Below are positions 1 through 8,449 of a DNA stretch of 14,532 nucleotides, piece by piece. Made by a program: the position numbers and the translations under genes. The notes beneath the pieces were generated by a model. That model was given only the letters and a program-made list of their open reading frames with translations, was not told where the DNA came from and did not search any database. The DNA is from JAENVT01 sp031370745 (GTDB taxonomy: Bacteria; Actinomycetota; Acidimicrobiia; Acidimicrobiales; Ilumatobacteraceae). Each line of letters begins with the position of its first letter. The first letter of the stretch is position 1. The stretch is from NCBI GenBank assembly GCA_031370745.1, contig JANMQX010000024.1, positions 1 through 14,532 of the forward strand, read 5' to 3'.

Positions 1-1
1 G

Positions 2-502
2 CGTGACTTTCACGGCACATTTCCCTTGCCCGACGTGCAACTCGACCGATTCGCGATGAAGCTGTCGCTTGGCTATGCGGATCAGGCAACGGAGGTCGTC
101 GTGCTCGAGTCGTACCGACGCGAGAATCGTGATCGTGGCGTTCCCGCTGTCACCAACGCCACGCAACTCGAACAGCTCATTGCCTCGATCGAGGGGATCG
201 AGGTCGTGCACAGCATCAACGACTACATCGTCCGTCTGGCCAATGCCACCCGTGCCCATCCCGATCTACGGCTCGGGGTCTCAACTCGCGGAACGCTGTC
301 TCTGATGCGTGTCGCCAAGGCATACGCAGCATCCGAGCAGCGCGGCTACGTGACACCCGATGACATCAAGACCCTCATCGAGCCGGTGTTCGGTCACCGC
401 ATTTCGTTGAGCTCCGAGGCCGAGCTGCGAGGTGTGCGCAGCGAGCAGGTGCTGGCGGAGATCGTCGACGACATCGCAGTACCCCGCCACCGCGAGGGAT
501 GA
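2..502 (+). CDS. MoxR-family AAA+ ATPase, C-terminal part (5' end outside window)
   Basis: This is the C-terminal part of a MoxR-type AAA+ ATPase, a chaperone-like ATPase that remodels partner proteins, usually with a DUF58/VWA protein encoded beside it. The frame is open from base 2, so the TTG near base 26 is not a real start. The first residues (RDFHGTFPLPDVQLDRF) match the post-sensor-1 segment of the family, with the arginine of LDRF as the likely Arg finger. The lid domain follows, with the sensor-2 like STRGTLSLMRVAKA, then GYVTPDDI and a terminal FGHRI. Walker A and B lie upstream of the window. The stop at 500-502 is 4 bases before the DUF58 start, so the two are almost certainly co-transcribed. 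I see no frameshift. The substrate is unknown. Confidence 0.93.
   Translation, partial: RDFHGTFPLPDVQLDRFAMKLSLGYADQATEVVVLESYRRENRDRGVPAVTNATQLEQLIASIEGIEVVHSINDYIVRLANATRAHPDLRLGVSTRGTLSLMRVAKAYAASEQRGYVTPDDIKTLIEPVFGHRISLSSEAELRGVRSEQVLAEIVDDIAVPRHREG
494..499 (+). promoter_or_regulatory. Ribosome binding site for the DUF58 gene
   Basis: GAGGGA lies 7 bases before the GTG at 507, inside the last codons of moxR. It decides the start: the same frame is open further upstream into moxR, but no comparable purine-rich site precedes an earlier start codon there. Confidence 0.55.
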
Positions 503-506
503 CGAC

Positions 507-1622
507 GTGCTGACACGCACCGGGCTCGGCGTGTTGGTGGGCACAGCGGTCTGCACGTTCTTCGGTCTGCTGTGGCGCTACGAAGAACTGCTCGCCCTGG
601 CAGCGTCCGGGGCAATAGCGGTGGCCTTTGCCTTGTACACCTCACGCCGGCCAACCCGACACTCGGCGCGGCGCCGACTGATCACCGCTCGTGTCGCCCG
701 CGGTGAAGTCGTCCACGTCCGCTACCAAATCTTCAATCAGACGCAGCATCGCCTGAGCTCGACGCGTCTGACCGACGAGTTCCAAGGCGTGCATCAGTCG
801 TTCGAGGTGCCCACCCTGCCGCGAATGACACGGCATGAAGTCGACGCCCAGTTCCCCACTCGCCGACGAGGAATCTTTCCGATCGGCCCACTGTCTTTCG
901 AACGCACCGATCAGCTCGGGCTCGCGGCTGCAAGCCGTCCGCTCGGCCAGATGGGCATGGTGGTGGTTCACCCGAAGGTGTACCCGTTGATCACCGCGTC
1001 TGGCGCAGTGCGAGTGATCACCAACGATGCGGTGTTGCGTCGGCCCTCTGGCGACCCGCAATCGGGGTTCCAGTCGCTGCGTGAGTACCAGTACGGCGAC
1101 GACACCCGGCTGATCCATTGGCCCACCTCGGCTCGCGCTGCAACGCTGATGATCCGCGAGTTCGTCGATCTGCGCCGCCACGAGTTCACCGTCGTGATCG
1201 ACACCTCCACCGAGGTAGCGACGCCCGACGACTTCGAGGAGATCGTCGATGCCGGTGCGAGCGTCGCTGCGTTTGCCCTTCGATCGGGGCTCGACGTCGT
1301 TGTTCGTTCGACGTCACGTCTGCGCGCCGGCCGACCGTACCCATTGATCGACCAGTCCGAGATGCTCGACCTGCTGACGCCGCTCGAGCAGGGCAGCGGC
1401 ACCGATGTCTTGTCGGTCGCCAGCCTGTTCACCGGGGGAATCGGTGGGGTCGCGGTGTTGGTGGTCACCGGGCCGAAAGGGCCGTCATCGGTCTTCTCCC
1501 ATGGCGACCAGATCAGCGTGGCCAGGGTTGGCATCGGGGCCGAGACGGCCGGTCTGTCGTGCCCTGCGATCGCGGCACAAAATGCCGGCCAGTTCGCCGA
1601 ACGGTGGGCGCAGTGGAACTAG
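507..1622 (+). CDS. DUF58 domain-containing membrane protein
   Basis: This 371-residue protein belongs to the DUF58 family, the usual partner of MoxR ATPases. Two hydrophobic segments (about residues 6-22 and 28-45) form an N-terminal membrane hairpin. A beta-rich stretch follows (about 60-165), then the family signature at about 187-210: GFQSLREY, YGDDTRLIHW and TSAR. After it comes a region with a VWA-like core (FTVVIDTSTE at about 227-236), followed by alternating helices and strands to the C-terminus. The GTG start at 507 was chosen for its GAGGGA site and because it begins just before the first membrane helix. The family has no established enzymatic activity; DUF58 proteins are thought to be adaptors for the MoxR ATPase. 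The stop is 14 bases before the next ATG. Identification is firm, function inferred. Confidence 0.93.
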   Translation: MLTRTGLGVLVGTAVCTFFGLLWRYEELLALAASGAIAVAFALYTSRRPTRHSARRRLITARVARGEVVHVRYQIFNQTQHRLSSTRLTDEFQGVHQSFEVPTLPRMTRHEVDAQFPTRRRGIFPIGPLSFERTDQLGLAAASRPLGQMGMVVVHPKVYPLITASGAVRVITNDAVLRRPSGDPQSGFQSLREYQYGDDTRLIHWPTSARAATLMIREFVDLRRHEFTVVIDTSTEVATPDDFEEIVDAGASVAAFALRSGLDVVVRSTSRLRAGRPYPLIDQSEMLDLLTPLEQGSGTDVLSVASLFTGGIGGVAVLVVTGPKGPSSVFSHGDQISVARVGIGAETAGLSCPAIAAQNAGQFAERWAQWN

Positions 1623-1636
1623 GCGCCGGCCCGTCA

Positions 1637-3715
1637 ATGACCAACGGTCGTCGCATCGTGCGCGCCCTCGCGGTGCTGGTCTTCGGTATCGGTCTGGCCC
1701 TCAGTGCCGCCCGAGTCGTCGGCACGCGATTCGAACCGGTCCTGCTGATTCCCGTTGCCACCGCCGTCCTCGTTGGTTGGACGTTGACCCCGCTGCACCT
1801 CGTTGCCAGAGCCATCGGTCAAGCCGTTGCATTCGCCGGCACGTGCGTGCTCGTCGCCTATCTTTCCGACGGCAAGGCGGCAGACGCCGGCCATGGTCTG
1901 CTCGATGGTCCTCGCCAGGTCATCACCACCTCCTGGCCGAGTCCACGGTTTCCGACGATCTTCGTCGCCCTCGGTGCCCTGACCTTCGTGGCTTGCGCAC
2001 TGTCGCTCGATCTGGCCATGCGAGTTCGCTGGCGGGCGCTGCCGATCGTACCGATGGTGGTCGGGATGGTTGGGCTCATCGCTGTCGGCGCACCCGATGG
2101 CGCCCAGTGGCAGGCTGTGCTGTTCGCCGCTGCTGCCGCCTTTGCGCTGCTGTGGATCGGCCTCGATGATCGCGTGGCCAGCGTGCGTTCGGGTGTGCTG
2201 GTGGCCACTGCCGCGGGCCTGGCTGCGTTGGTGACGACGGTGGGCGTCACGGTTGCCGTGGCCGATCGGGCCAACCCCCGTCACGGCGAGGATGCCAACA
2301 CCCAGTTGGCCCTTCTCGACCCATTGGCCGAGATCGCCGGCCAGCAACATGTCACGCCGGTTCGCGACCTGTACGAGGTCGAATCGCCTGCGCTCGGCCA
2401 ACTGCATCGCTGGCGTTCAGCGTCGCTCGATGTCTACAACGGCGAGTCGTGGTCGACCAGCGGACGCCTGACCGCCGTGGGCAACAGGCTCGACAAGCCC
2501 AGCGGTGCCGACCAGGTCAGTGTGCGTGTTACCGCCAAACGGTCCGACACGCTGCTCTGGGTGTCGCCCGGCCGGGTGTTGCGCAGCACCAGCCCGGTCC
2601 AGACCGACGCCGATCGCCGTGTGATCGGCATCGTCGGCACCGATCGGCCGGCGGCCACCGTGTTCACCCTCGAACCGTTGACGGATTTCGATCCGGCAAC
2701 CGCCGGCACGATGTCGACCGTGCAGCCCACGGAGATCGAGAGCTCCTACGGGCCGCTCGCCTCCGAGCTGGCCGGCGGTGGCACCGTGCCCGAGCAGGTC
2801 GCCAAGCTCGCAGCGACGCTCCACGACGACAAGCGGTTCCACCTCAACAACGAGCTCCCCGGTGGCGTCCAACAGAACCGAATCGACAAGTTCCTGAGAA
2901 CGACGACCGTCGGTACTCTCGAACAGTTCGTCACTGCCTTCGTGTTGCTCGCTCGCAGCCTTGGTGTCGACGCGCGCATTGCCACCGGGTACGAGCTGAA
3001 GGACCCCTCGATATCGCACACGATCACCACACACGACGCGACCGCGTGGCCCGAAGTTCGCGTGGCCGGTGGTTGGGTGGCGGTCAATGCCGTACCTGAA
3101 TCGTCGCAGAAGGGCGTCGGCCAGGATCAGGCAACCGGACAGTCGGAGACTCCTCCTCCCGTCCAACAGTTCGATCCGCCGAAGGTCGAAAATGCCAATC
3201 CCGACCAGCCCGTCGAAGCCCCCGCTCCACCCGCGAAGGCCACGCGGTGGGCGGCCGTTCGGGTGTGGGCGCTTCGTGGTGGACTGTTCACCGGCCTGCT
3301 GTTGTGGCCGGTGATCCTCTTCGCAACGATCATCACGTGGAAGAAGCTGCGGCGCCGCAAAGGTCTGAAGGCGTCCGACCCGGCGCGTCGTGTCACCACT
3401 GCATGGACACTGGCCACTGATGCGTTGGTCGATGCCGGTGCAAGCTTGCACAACAGCCACACCAACGCCGAGTTGGTCGAGGCCGGCGTGAAGACCCAAC
3501 CTTCGGCCGGGCCCCCGCTCGGCCGGTTGCAACGTCACGCCGACGCAGTCACCTATGCCACTGCGCCGTGCGATCCGCAGCGCGGTGTCGATGCCGTCGA
3601 TCAGTTGAAGTTGGTCGAGTCGAGCATCCGCAACTCATCGTCGAGGTGGTGGCGATGGAAGTGGTGGCTCAGCACCCGCTCGTTGCGTCGCCGCACACAG
3701 TCTCCGTTGCGGTGA
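1637..3715 (+). CDS. Membrane transglutaminase-fold protein with catalytic triad replaced (pseudo-transglutaminase)
   Basis: A 692-residue TgpA-like protein. About seven hydrophobic helices fill residues 7-210. An extracytoplasmic region follows, with the transglutaminase-core fold at about 385-490, a Pro-rich stretch (about 505-533), one more membrane helix (about 548-567) and a cytoplasmic tail of about 125 residues. The core is recognisable from GTLEQFVTAFVLLARSLGVD, ARIATGYEL and ATAWPEVRVAGGWVAVNAVP. Active members have Cys, His and Asp in these motifs (GxCxxF, HAW, DPT). Here they are Leu428, Thr469 and Asn484, so transglutaminase or protease chemistry is very unlikely. The tail ends in a Trp/Arg cluster (residues 670-677) and RSLRRR. 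I chose the ATG at 1637; a GTG at 1613 overlapping the DUF58 gene would add 8 residues and cannot be excluded. It is the third gene of the moxR-DUF58 operon. A binding or scaffolding role is my inference. Confidence 0.88.
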   Translation: MTNGRRIVRALAVLVFGIGLALSAARVVGTRFEPVLLIPVATAVLVGWTLTPLHLVARAIGQAVAFAGTCVLVAYLSDGKAADAGHGLLDGPRQVITTSWPSPRFPTIFVALGALTFVACALSLDLAMRVRWRALPIVPMVVGMVGLIAVGAPDGAQWQAVLFAAAAAFALLWIGLDDRVASVRSGVLVATAAGLAALVTTVGVTVAVADRANPRHGEDANTQLALLDPLAEIAGQQHVTPVRDLYEVESPALGQLHRWRSASLDVYNGESWSTSGRLTAVGNRLDKPSGADQVSVRVTAKRSDTLLWVSPGRVLRSTSPVQTDADRRVIGIVGTDRPAATVFTLEPLTDFDPATAGTMSTVQPTEIESSYGPLASELAGGGTVPEQVAKLAATLHDDKRFHLNNELPGGVQQNRIDKFLRTTTVGTLEQFVTAFVLLARSLGVDARIATGYELKDPSISHTITTHDATAWPEVRVAGGWVAVNAVPESSQKGVGQDQATGQSETPPPVQQFDPPKVENANPDQPVEAPAPPAKATRWAAVRVWALRGGLFTGLLLWPVILFATIITWKKLRRRKGLKASDPARRVTTAWTLATDALVDAGASLHNSHTNAELVEAGVKTQPSAGPPLGRLQRHADAVTYATAPCDPQRGVDAVDQLKLVESSIRNSSSRWWRWKWWLSTRSLRRRTQSPLR

Positions 3716-3721
3716 CGCCGA

Positions 3722-6700
3722 TCAGCTCTGCGTGACGGTCATGGTCGCGGTTGCCGACGAGAAGCCATCCGTCACTTTGCAGTCGAAGGTGGCGGAGTGC
3801 GGAGCGTCGCCAGGATTGATAGGAGGGTCGTTGAAGGTCGACGATACCTTGACGTCGATTTCATAGGTCGGGTGCGTCGGGTCGGGAGGTGGCTGATCCC
3901 CGGTGGCCTTGACGGTCACGGTGAAGTCAGTCGGCGTTTGGCAGTCGATATGCAGCAGGTCGCCATCCAGGTCGGTGATGTTGAGCGGTATGTCCACGGT
4001 CGGCTGACCGCCGGTGGCGACGCTGGCGGGATCGATCGTCGGAGGATTGTTGGAGGTGATGGTGATGGTCGACGACGCGGTCAATCCGCCGACGTCGCGT
4101 ATCGTGTAGCTCAGGGTCGTGACACCGTGGCCCAGTGAGACGACGATGGAGTTGCCGTTGATCGATTGAATCTGGCCGGGACCGGTGAGAACCGACGCGG
4201 TTTGCACCGTGAGTGGACCACCCTCCGGGTCAGTGTCGTTCAACGTGGGGTCAGGGATTGCAAAGAGTGCCTCTTTGGTCGTGTACTCATCGGCGATCGC
4301 AATTGGGGGCTGGTTGCTGATCATCACGTTGATGGTCGCGACGGCGGTCAGCCCGCCCGGGTCTTGGACCGTAGCGGTGAAGCTGTACGGGCCGCTGGCG
4401 GTTCCCACTGGCGGCGTCAAGCGCACCGTCGTATTGGTCGTGTCGGTGCCGAGCACCAAGGTGGCCCACGTCGGGTTGCCGGTGAGGCCTGTGATGATCA
4501 GCGGCTCGTCGTCGGTGGCCAGATCGTTGACGGTCAGGGTCAACGGGACATCGCCCCCCGACATGTTGAGGGATTTGGTGCCACCAGAAGGACTGTGATT
4601 GACGTCGATGATCAGCTGGCCCTGGTCTGTTTGACGGCAGCCGTTCTCGACGACGAACGTGACCAGTTCGGTGCTGTTCATGCCGGCAGGCGGTGTGTAG
4701 GTGCCGGTGAGGCCGGTCAAGCCGGCACCTCTGACGCTGCCTGGCTGCAGGTGGCCGGAGACGATGTACAGCCCGAGATTGATGTCGATTGGGGTTTGAT
4801 ACGGCGTGAAGACGCTGGTGTTGAGCGCCCGTGGCGGGCTCTCCGAACAGGCCAACACGGTGATGGTCAACTGGGCGGTGCTCTGTAGGCCGCTGCCGTC
4901 TTTCAGCGTGTAGGTCAGGAGTACCGTTCCCTCGGCGCCCGCAGCAGCGACAAACGACACCACGCCTGTTTGTTGGAAGTCAACCGAGCCGAAACTGGCC
5001 GGCGGCCGATTGTTGAGCGTCACCGATACCTTGTCGCCCGGATCGGTGATCCCCTGGTCGTTGTCGAGCAGGTTGACCGCGCCGACACCCCCGCTGCCGA
5101 CGGTCAACTGGTCGTCTACAGCGACAGGCGGACTCGTCTGCACAGGATCAATGATCGTCACTCTGACCTTGTCGCTCTTGGATACCCCGGCGGCATTCTG
5201 CACGGTGTAGGTGATGAACAACGTGCCGGCCGACGTTGGGACGATGCTGATCAAACCGTTGACAGCCTGCGCGGTGCCGAGGCCAGAATCGGCAGAGGCG
5301 TTGAGCAGGGTCAAGGTGTCGCCGATGTTGGCGTCGCGAAGCGCGTCGAGCACATCGTACGACAGCGGCACGCCGGTTGTGGCCAAGGTCGCGAGGTCAT
5401 GCGTCTGCGGCGCGGCGGGGGCCGCGGCGGGGCGCGGTGGCGTGTCATCGATCAGCTTGATCGAGATCGTGCCACGATCGTTTCCATTGTTTCCGTCGCT
5501 GATCGTCACCTCGAAGTTGTCCGCATCCGGTCGTTGGTCGGCCGACCCGATGGCGGGCGCCGTGTACGTGAGCGTGCTCGACTGTGCGGTGAAGTCGGTC
5601 TGGCCATGCACTGGTTTGCCGGCAGCGGAGAACACCAATGAGTCGCCGTCGGGATCGGTGGCCAAAGCGTTGGCATTCAGAACGAGGGTATGGCCGAACG
5701 TGACCTGTTGCTGGGCGGCGACGTCGTCGAGGATTGACGGCGGTCGGTTGCCGGGCTGTGGAGCCACGACAGTGATGATGATCGATGCCTCGGCTCGGAA
5801 ACCCTGAGTGTTGCTGACCGAGTACTTGCACTTGAACGTTCCGGTCAGCCCACGCGGTGGTGTGAACGTGACGCGGTTGTCGGGCGTTCGCTTGGCAACC
5901 CCGCCGTTGGGACACACCGGATCCGTCGTCAGCTGCGGGCGTCCACCGCCTGACAGATCGGAGTCGTTGACCAGCACATCGATCGTCACCGGTTGGTCGG
6001 TCTCTGTATCCGCGAAGTCGTCGCGCGCAGACGGGGCTTTCGGCAGCGCCTCCAGCAACACCGTGACAGTGACCCGGCCGGTGGCCTCGTTGCCATGGCC
6101 GTCAGTGATCTTGTACGTGAACGTCACCGGTGTTGGTTCTTTGATGTCGGGAAGGTTCGGCGTGAACCGCACCGAGTCACCTTCGACGACTGAGGTGCCG
6201 GAGCCGTCGAGAGGGTCGGCGGCCGACAACAAACGAAGCACATCACTTTCCGGGTCGATGTCGTTGGCTGTCACCGGGATCTTCACCGAGTTGCCGATCA
6301 CGACCCGGTCAGCGTCGGGACTGGCGACCGGCGGGCGATTCGGCGCCGTGTCGTTGATCCTCAGCACCAGGACATTTCCGGTCGCCGGGTGACTCGGATC
6401 CTTGTCATTGAGGATGTAGTGCACGACCACCCTGGGGGGTGCGGCGGGCTGCAGCGTGATGAACAGCTGTTGCCCCTGCAGTCTGACTGCGACACCCTTG
6501 TCTTGCGATGTGGGCAACGAGATCACCAGGTCGTCGCCGTTCGGGTCGCTGTCATTGGCCTTGACGTTGAGATTCTTCTCGACGCCGACTCGCAGGCGGA
6601 TGGCGTCCGGACGGGCTATCGGTGGCGAGTTCTGTGCGTCCAGGCCCGAAACAGTGACGGTGACGACAGCCTTTTCGCTGGTACCTCCCTGCGGATCAAC

Positions 6701-8437
6701 GGCCTGATACGTGAACTTGTAGATACCCGGAAAATTGGGCGGTTCGTACTTCAGCGCCGGCAGATTTGTCGGACCGGTGGTGTCGCTGATCGCCACATCC
6801 TGCCGGAACGGCGCGATGCCCAGCGTGTCGCGCTCCGGGTCGATGTCGTTGGCCAGCACGTCGATCGTGATCGGCTGGCCGACGCGGGTGAACGCCGTGT
6901 CGTCCCTCGCGATCGGGGGCCGATTCGGACTGCCTGGCGGGAACAACTCGACGGTGACGGTCGCCGTTGAGGTTTGGCCTTCACTGTCGACGATGGTGTA
7001 TTTGAAGGTGTCGACTCCGCTGAACCCAGGGCTGGGGACATAGGAGACCGAATCGCCGTTCAATATGTTGACGGCGCCACTGCTTGCCGACTGACCGGCC
7101 TCGGAACCAACGAGGCTGACGGCAATGGGATCGCCGAGGTCCGGGTCCCAATCGTTGCTGGTCACGGGAATGATCACCGTGGCGCCGGCTCGGGCGGTGA
7201 CCGAGTCGTCGACCGCATGTGGTGGATCTTCGTGCCCGTTGTGGTCGTTGTGGTCGGCGTTGTCTTGGCCCGCCGCGTTGCCGTTGCCGGTCGTCGGCCC
7301 GTTGCCACCGTCTGCGCTGGACTTGACCTGGCCCTGGGCGTCGAGCTCGGGCGCCTTTGCGTCGTTCTTGTCGATGGTGTTGATTCCGAATCGATGCACG
7401 ACCCAGGCATTGTCGCCGCCCTCGTCATCGAGCCAGATCAGGTTTCCGGAAGCCGTGATCGTCAGCGCCTCTGCACCGGGCGCGACGGTTGGGGGGTCCG
7501 CGTCGTGGGCCATTTGACGACTCTCCAGGTCGATTCGTGCGACCTCGTTTCGGTTTCTGACGACGACTGCGGTGTTGCCCGCAACCGCCAAACGGTCGCC
7601 CGCGCCTGCCGAGAGGTGCATCCCGGCAACGGTCAAGGTCTGCTCGATCTTCGTCGGTCCGACACAAATCAACGTGTCGTCGATGCCCATCCACACGCAT
7701 CGTGCGTCGTCGCCGGGCTGCTGCAAGACGGCGTCGCTGGGGTTGGGTATGGCCTGCTGAACCTCGACATCGTTACCACCGATCCAGCGCACGGTGCCGC
7801 GGAAGTTGTCGTAGGCCACCGCGCGCGGGCCGACAGTCGTCGTCTGGCGCACCTCGCTGCGCATCCGCACCGTCGTTTTCGACTCGTCCACGTTGACATG
7901 GGTGGCTTCGGTGCCTGTGATCAGCCACATGCTGCCATCGCCAGCGACATATGCATTCTCCGATTTGGGAATCGTCACTGGCCTGGTGACGTCGCCGACG
8001 GCCACGACGTTGGCGGTAGCGCTCTTGCCGCTGACCACAGTCAGGCCGCTGGCGCCAACCCCGAACTTGACGTCAGGATCCAAGAGTGACGAGACCGGTT
8101 GCGCCGTACCCAGCTGCAACTTGGCGGTCGAGAGCGTGCGCACAGAGCCCTTTTCCTTGGCCACCAGGAAGGCGCCACCGACGCCTTGGACCGCGACCTC
8201 GCGGCTACCCTGAGATTCGGCATCGATTTTTGCCACGACACGCCCTGCCAGGCCATCGACCAGAACGGCCCTGCCGGTCAGTTGGTCGAACAGCCAGCGG
8301 GTCGCCGCGCTCGACGTCAGCGAGGTCGGGCGAACGCCGTCGCTGTTGATGATGGCGACTACAGAGGCGGCGGCCACGACGGTGCCGAGCGCGGCGTAAC
8401 CAACCGTTCGCCAGCTCACCTTCTGTAATTGTCCCAT
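3722..8437 (-). CDS. Giant surface protein: membrane anchor, propeller-like region, about 12 Ig/cadherin-like repeats
   Basis: A 1571-residue predicted surface protein. A single hydrophobic helix (about residues 11-30) after a short basic N-terminus suggests a signal anchor with the rest outside. Residues about 40-355 form a repetitive strand-rich region with motifs such as LFDQLTGRAVLVD, MWLITG and LIWLDDEGG, resembling a beta-propeller. Residues 360-403 are a low-complexity Gly/Asn/Asp/His linker. About 12 tandem Ig/cadherin-like domains of roughly 90-110 residues then run to the C-terminus, most opening with PPxAxDD and carrying NDxDP acidic turns. Eight cysteines fall in four within-domain pairs (247/258, 842/870, 1197/1267, 1499/1553), fitting disulfides outside the cell. 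There is no LPXTG or C-terminal membrane segment. The ATG at 8437 has an AAGGTAGG site and precedes the helix; an upstream start in the same frame would add 32 non-hydrophobic residues. Such proteins often sit beside MoxR/DUF58 operons in actinobacteria (from memory). An adhesive or wall-organising role is inferred. Confidence 0.9.
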   Translation of the reverse strand: MGQLQKVSWRTVGYAALGTVVAAASVVAIINSDGVRPTSLTSSAATRWLFDQLTGRAVLVDGLAGRVVAKIDAESQGSREVAVQGVGGAFLVAKEKGSVRTLSTAKLQLGTAQPVSSLLDPDVKFGVGASGLTVVSGKSATANVVAVGDVTRPVTIPKSENAYVAGDGSMWLITGTEATHVNVDESKTTVRMRSEVRQTTTVGPRAVAYDNFRGTVRWIGGNDVEVQQAIPNPSDAVLQQPGDDARCVWMGIDDTLICVGPTKIEQTLTVAGMHLSAGAGDRLAVAGNTAVVVRNRNEVARIDLESRQMAHDADPPTVAPGAEALTITASGNLIWLDDEGGDNAWVVHRFGINTIDKNDAKAPELDAQGQVKSSADGGNGPTTGNGNAAGQDNADHNDHNGHEDPPHAVDDSVTARAGATVIIPVTSNDWDPDLGDPIAVSLVGSEAGQSASSGAVNILNGDSVSYVPSPGFSGVDTFKYTIVDSEGQTSTATVTVELFPPGSPNRPPIARDDTAFTRVGQPITIDVLANDIDPERDTLGIAPFRQDVAISDTTGPTNLPALKYEPPNFPGIYKFTYQAVDPQGGTSEKAVVTVTVSGLDAQNSPPIARPDAIRLRVGVEKNLNVKANDSDPNGDDLVISLPTSQDKGVAVRLQGQQLFITLQPAAPPRVVVHYILNDKDPSHPATGNVLVLRINDTAPNRPPVASPDADRVVIGNSVKIPVTANDIDPESDVLRLLSAADPLDGSGTSVVEGDSVRFTPNLPDIKEPTPVTFTYKITDGHGNEATGRVTVTVLLEALPKAPSARDDFADTETDQPVTIDVLVNDSDLSGGGRPQLTTDPVCPNGGVAKRTPDNRVTFTPPRGLTGTFKCKYSVSNTQGFRAEASIIITVVAPQPGNRPPSILDDVAAQQQVTFGHTLVLNANALATDPDGDSLVFSAAGKPVHGQTDFTAQSSTLTYTAPAIGSADQRPDADNFEVTISDGNNGNDRGTISIKLIDDTPPRPAAAPAAPQTHDLATLATTGVPLSYDVLDALRDANIGDTLTLLNASADSGLGTAQAVNGLISIVPTSAGTLFITYTVQNAAGVSKSDKVRVTIIDPVQTSPPVAVDDQLTVGSGGVGAVNLLDNDQGITDPGDKVSVTLNNRPPASFGSVDFQQTGVVSFVAAAGAEGTVLLTYTLKDGSGLQSTAQLTITVLACSESPPRALNTSVFTPYQTPIDINLGLYIVSGHLQPGSVRGAGLTGLTGTYTPPAGMNSTELVTFVVENGCRQTDQGQLIIDVNHSPSGGTKSLNMSGGDVPLTLTVNDLATDDEPLIITGLTGNPTWATLVLGTDTTNTTVRLTPPVGTASGPYSFTATVQDPGGLTAVATINVMISNQPPIAIADEYTTKEALFAIPDPTLNDTDPEGGPLTVQTASVLTGPGQIQSINGNSIVVSLGHGVTTLSYTIRDVGGLTASSTITITSNNPPTIDPASVATGGQPTVDIPLNITDLDGDLLHIDCQTPTDFTVTVKATGDQPPPDPTHPTYEIDVKVSSTFNDPPINPGDAPHSATFDCKVTDGFSSATATMTVTQS
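3725..7231 (-). repeat. Tandem array of about 12 Ig/cadherin-like domain repeats (protein level)
   Basis: Repeat units begin at about residues 404, 504, 603, 700, 800, 898, 1003, 1102, 1200, 1281, 1376 and 1464 of the giant protein. Most start with a PPxAxDD or similar hinge, have a valine/isoleucine-rich strand, an NDxDP acidic turn about 20 residues in, and a closing strand near TVTV. The units are clearly diverged at the amino-acid level, and I saw no near-identical DNA repeats, so the array looks old rather than recently expanded. Unit borders are approximate. Confidence 0.8.
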
Positions 8438-8441
8438 GCCG

Positions 8442-8449
8442 CCTACCTT
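8442..8449 (-). promoter_or_regulatory. Ribosome binding site for the giant surface protein
   Basis: AAGGTAGG on the minus strand ends 4 bases before the ATG at 8437; its AAGG core is 8 bases from it. This supports starting the protein at MGQLQKVSWR rather than 96 bases upstream. The 61-base gap to the upstream GGDEF-EAL gene shows no clear terminator, so read-through from that gene is possible. Confidence 0.5.

Noticed and set aside
1118..1636. Long upstream extension of the transglutaminase-fold frame into the DUF58 gene
   Set aside because: It overlaps the conserved DUF58 motif region, and its translation is Arg-rich and shadow-like. The protein-like sequence begins near the ATG at 1637.
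2417..3538. 373-codon minus-strand open frame opposite the transglutaminase-fold gene
   Set aside because: The translation is rich in Arg and Gly with no domain, and the plus strand has clear family motifs over the same bases.
6974..8089. 371-codon open frame on the plus strand inside the giant gene
   Set aside because: It is antisense to a clearly coding region, has no recognisable motif, and long shadow frames are common at this GC content.
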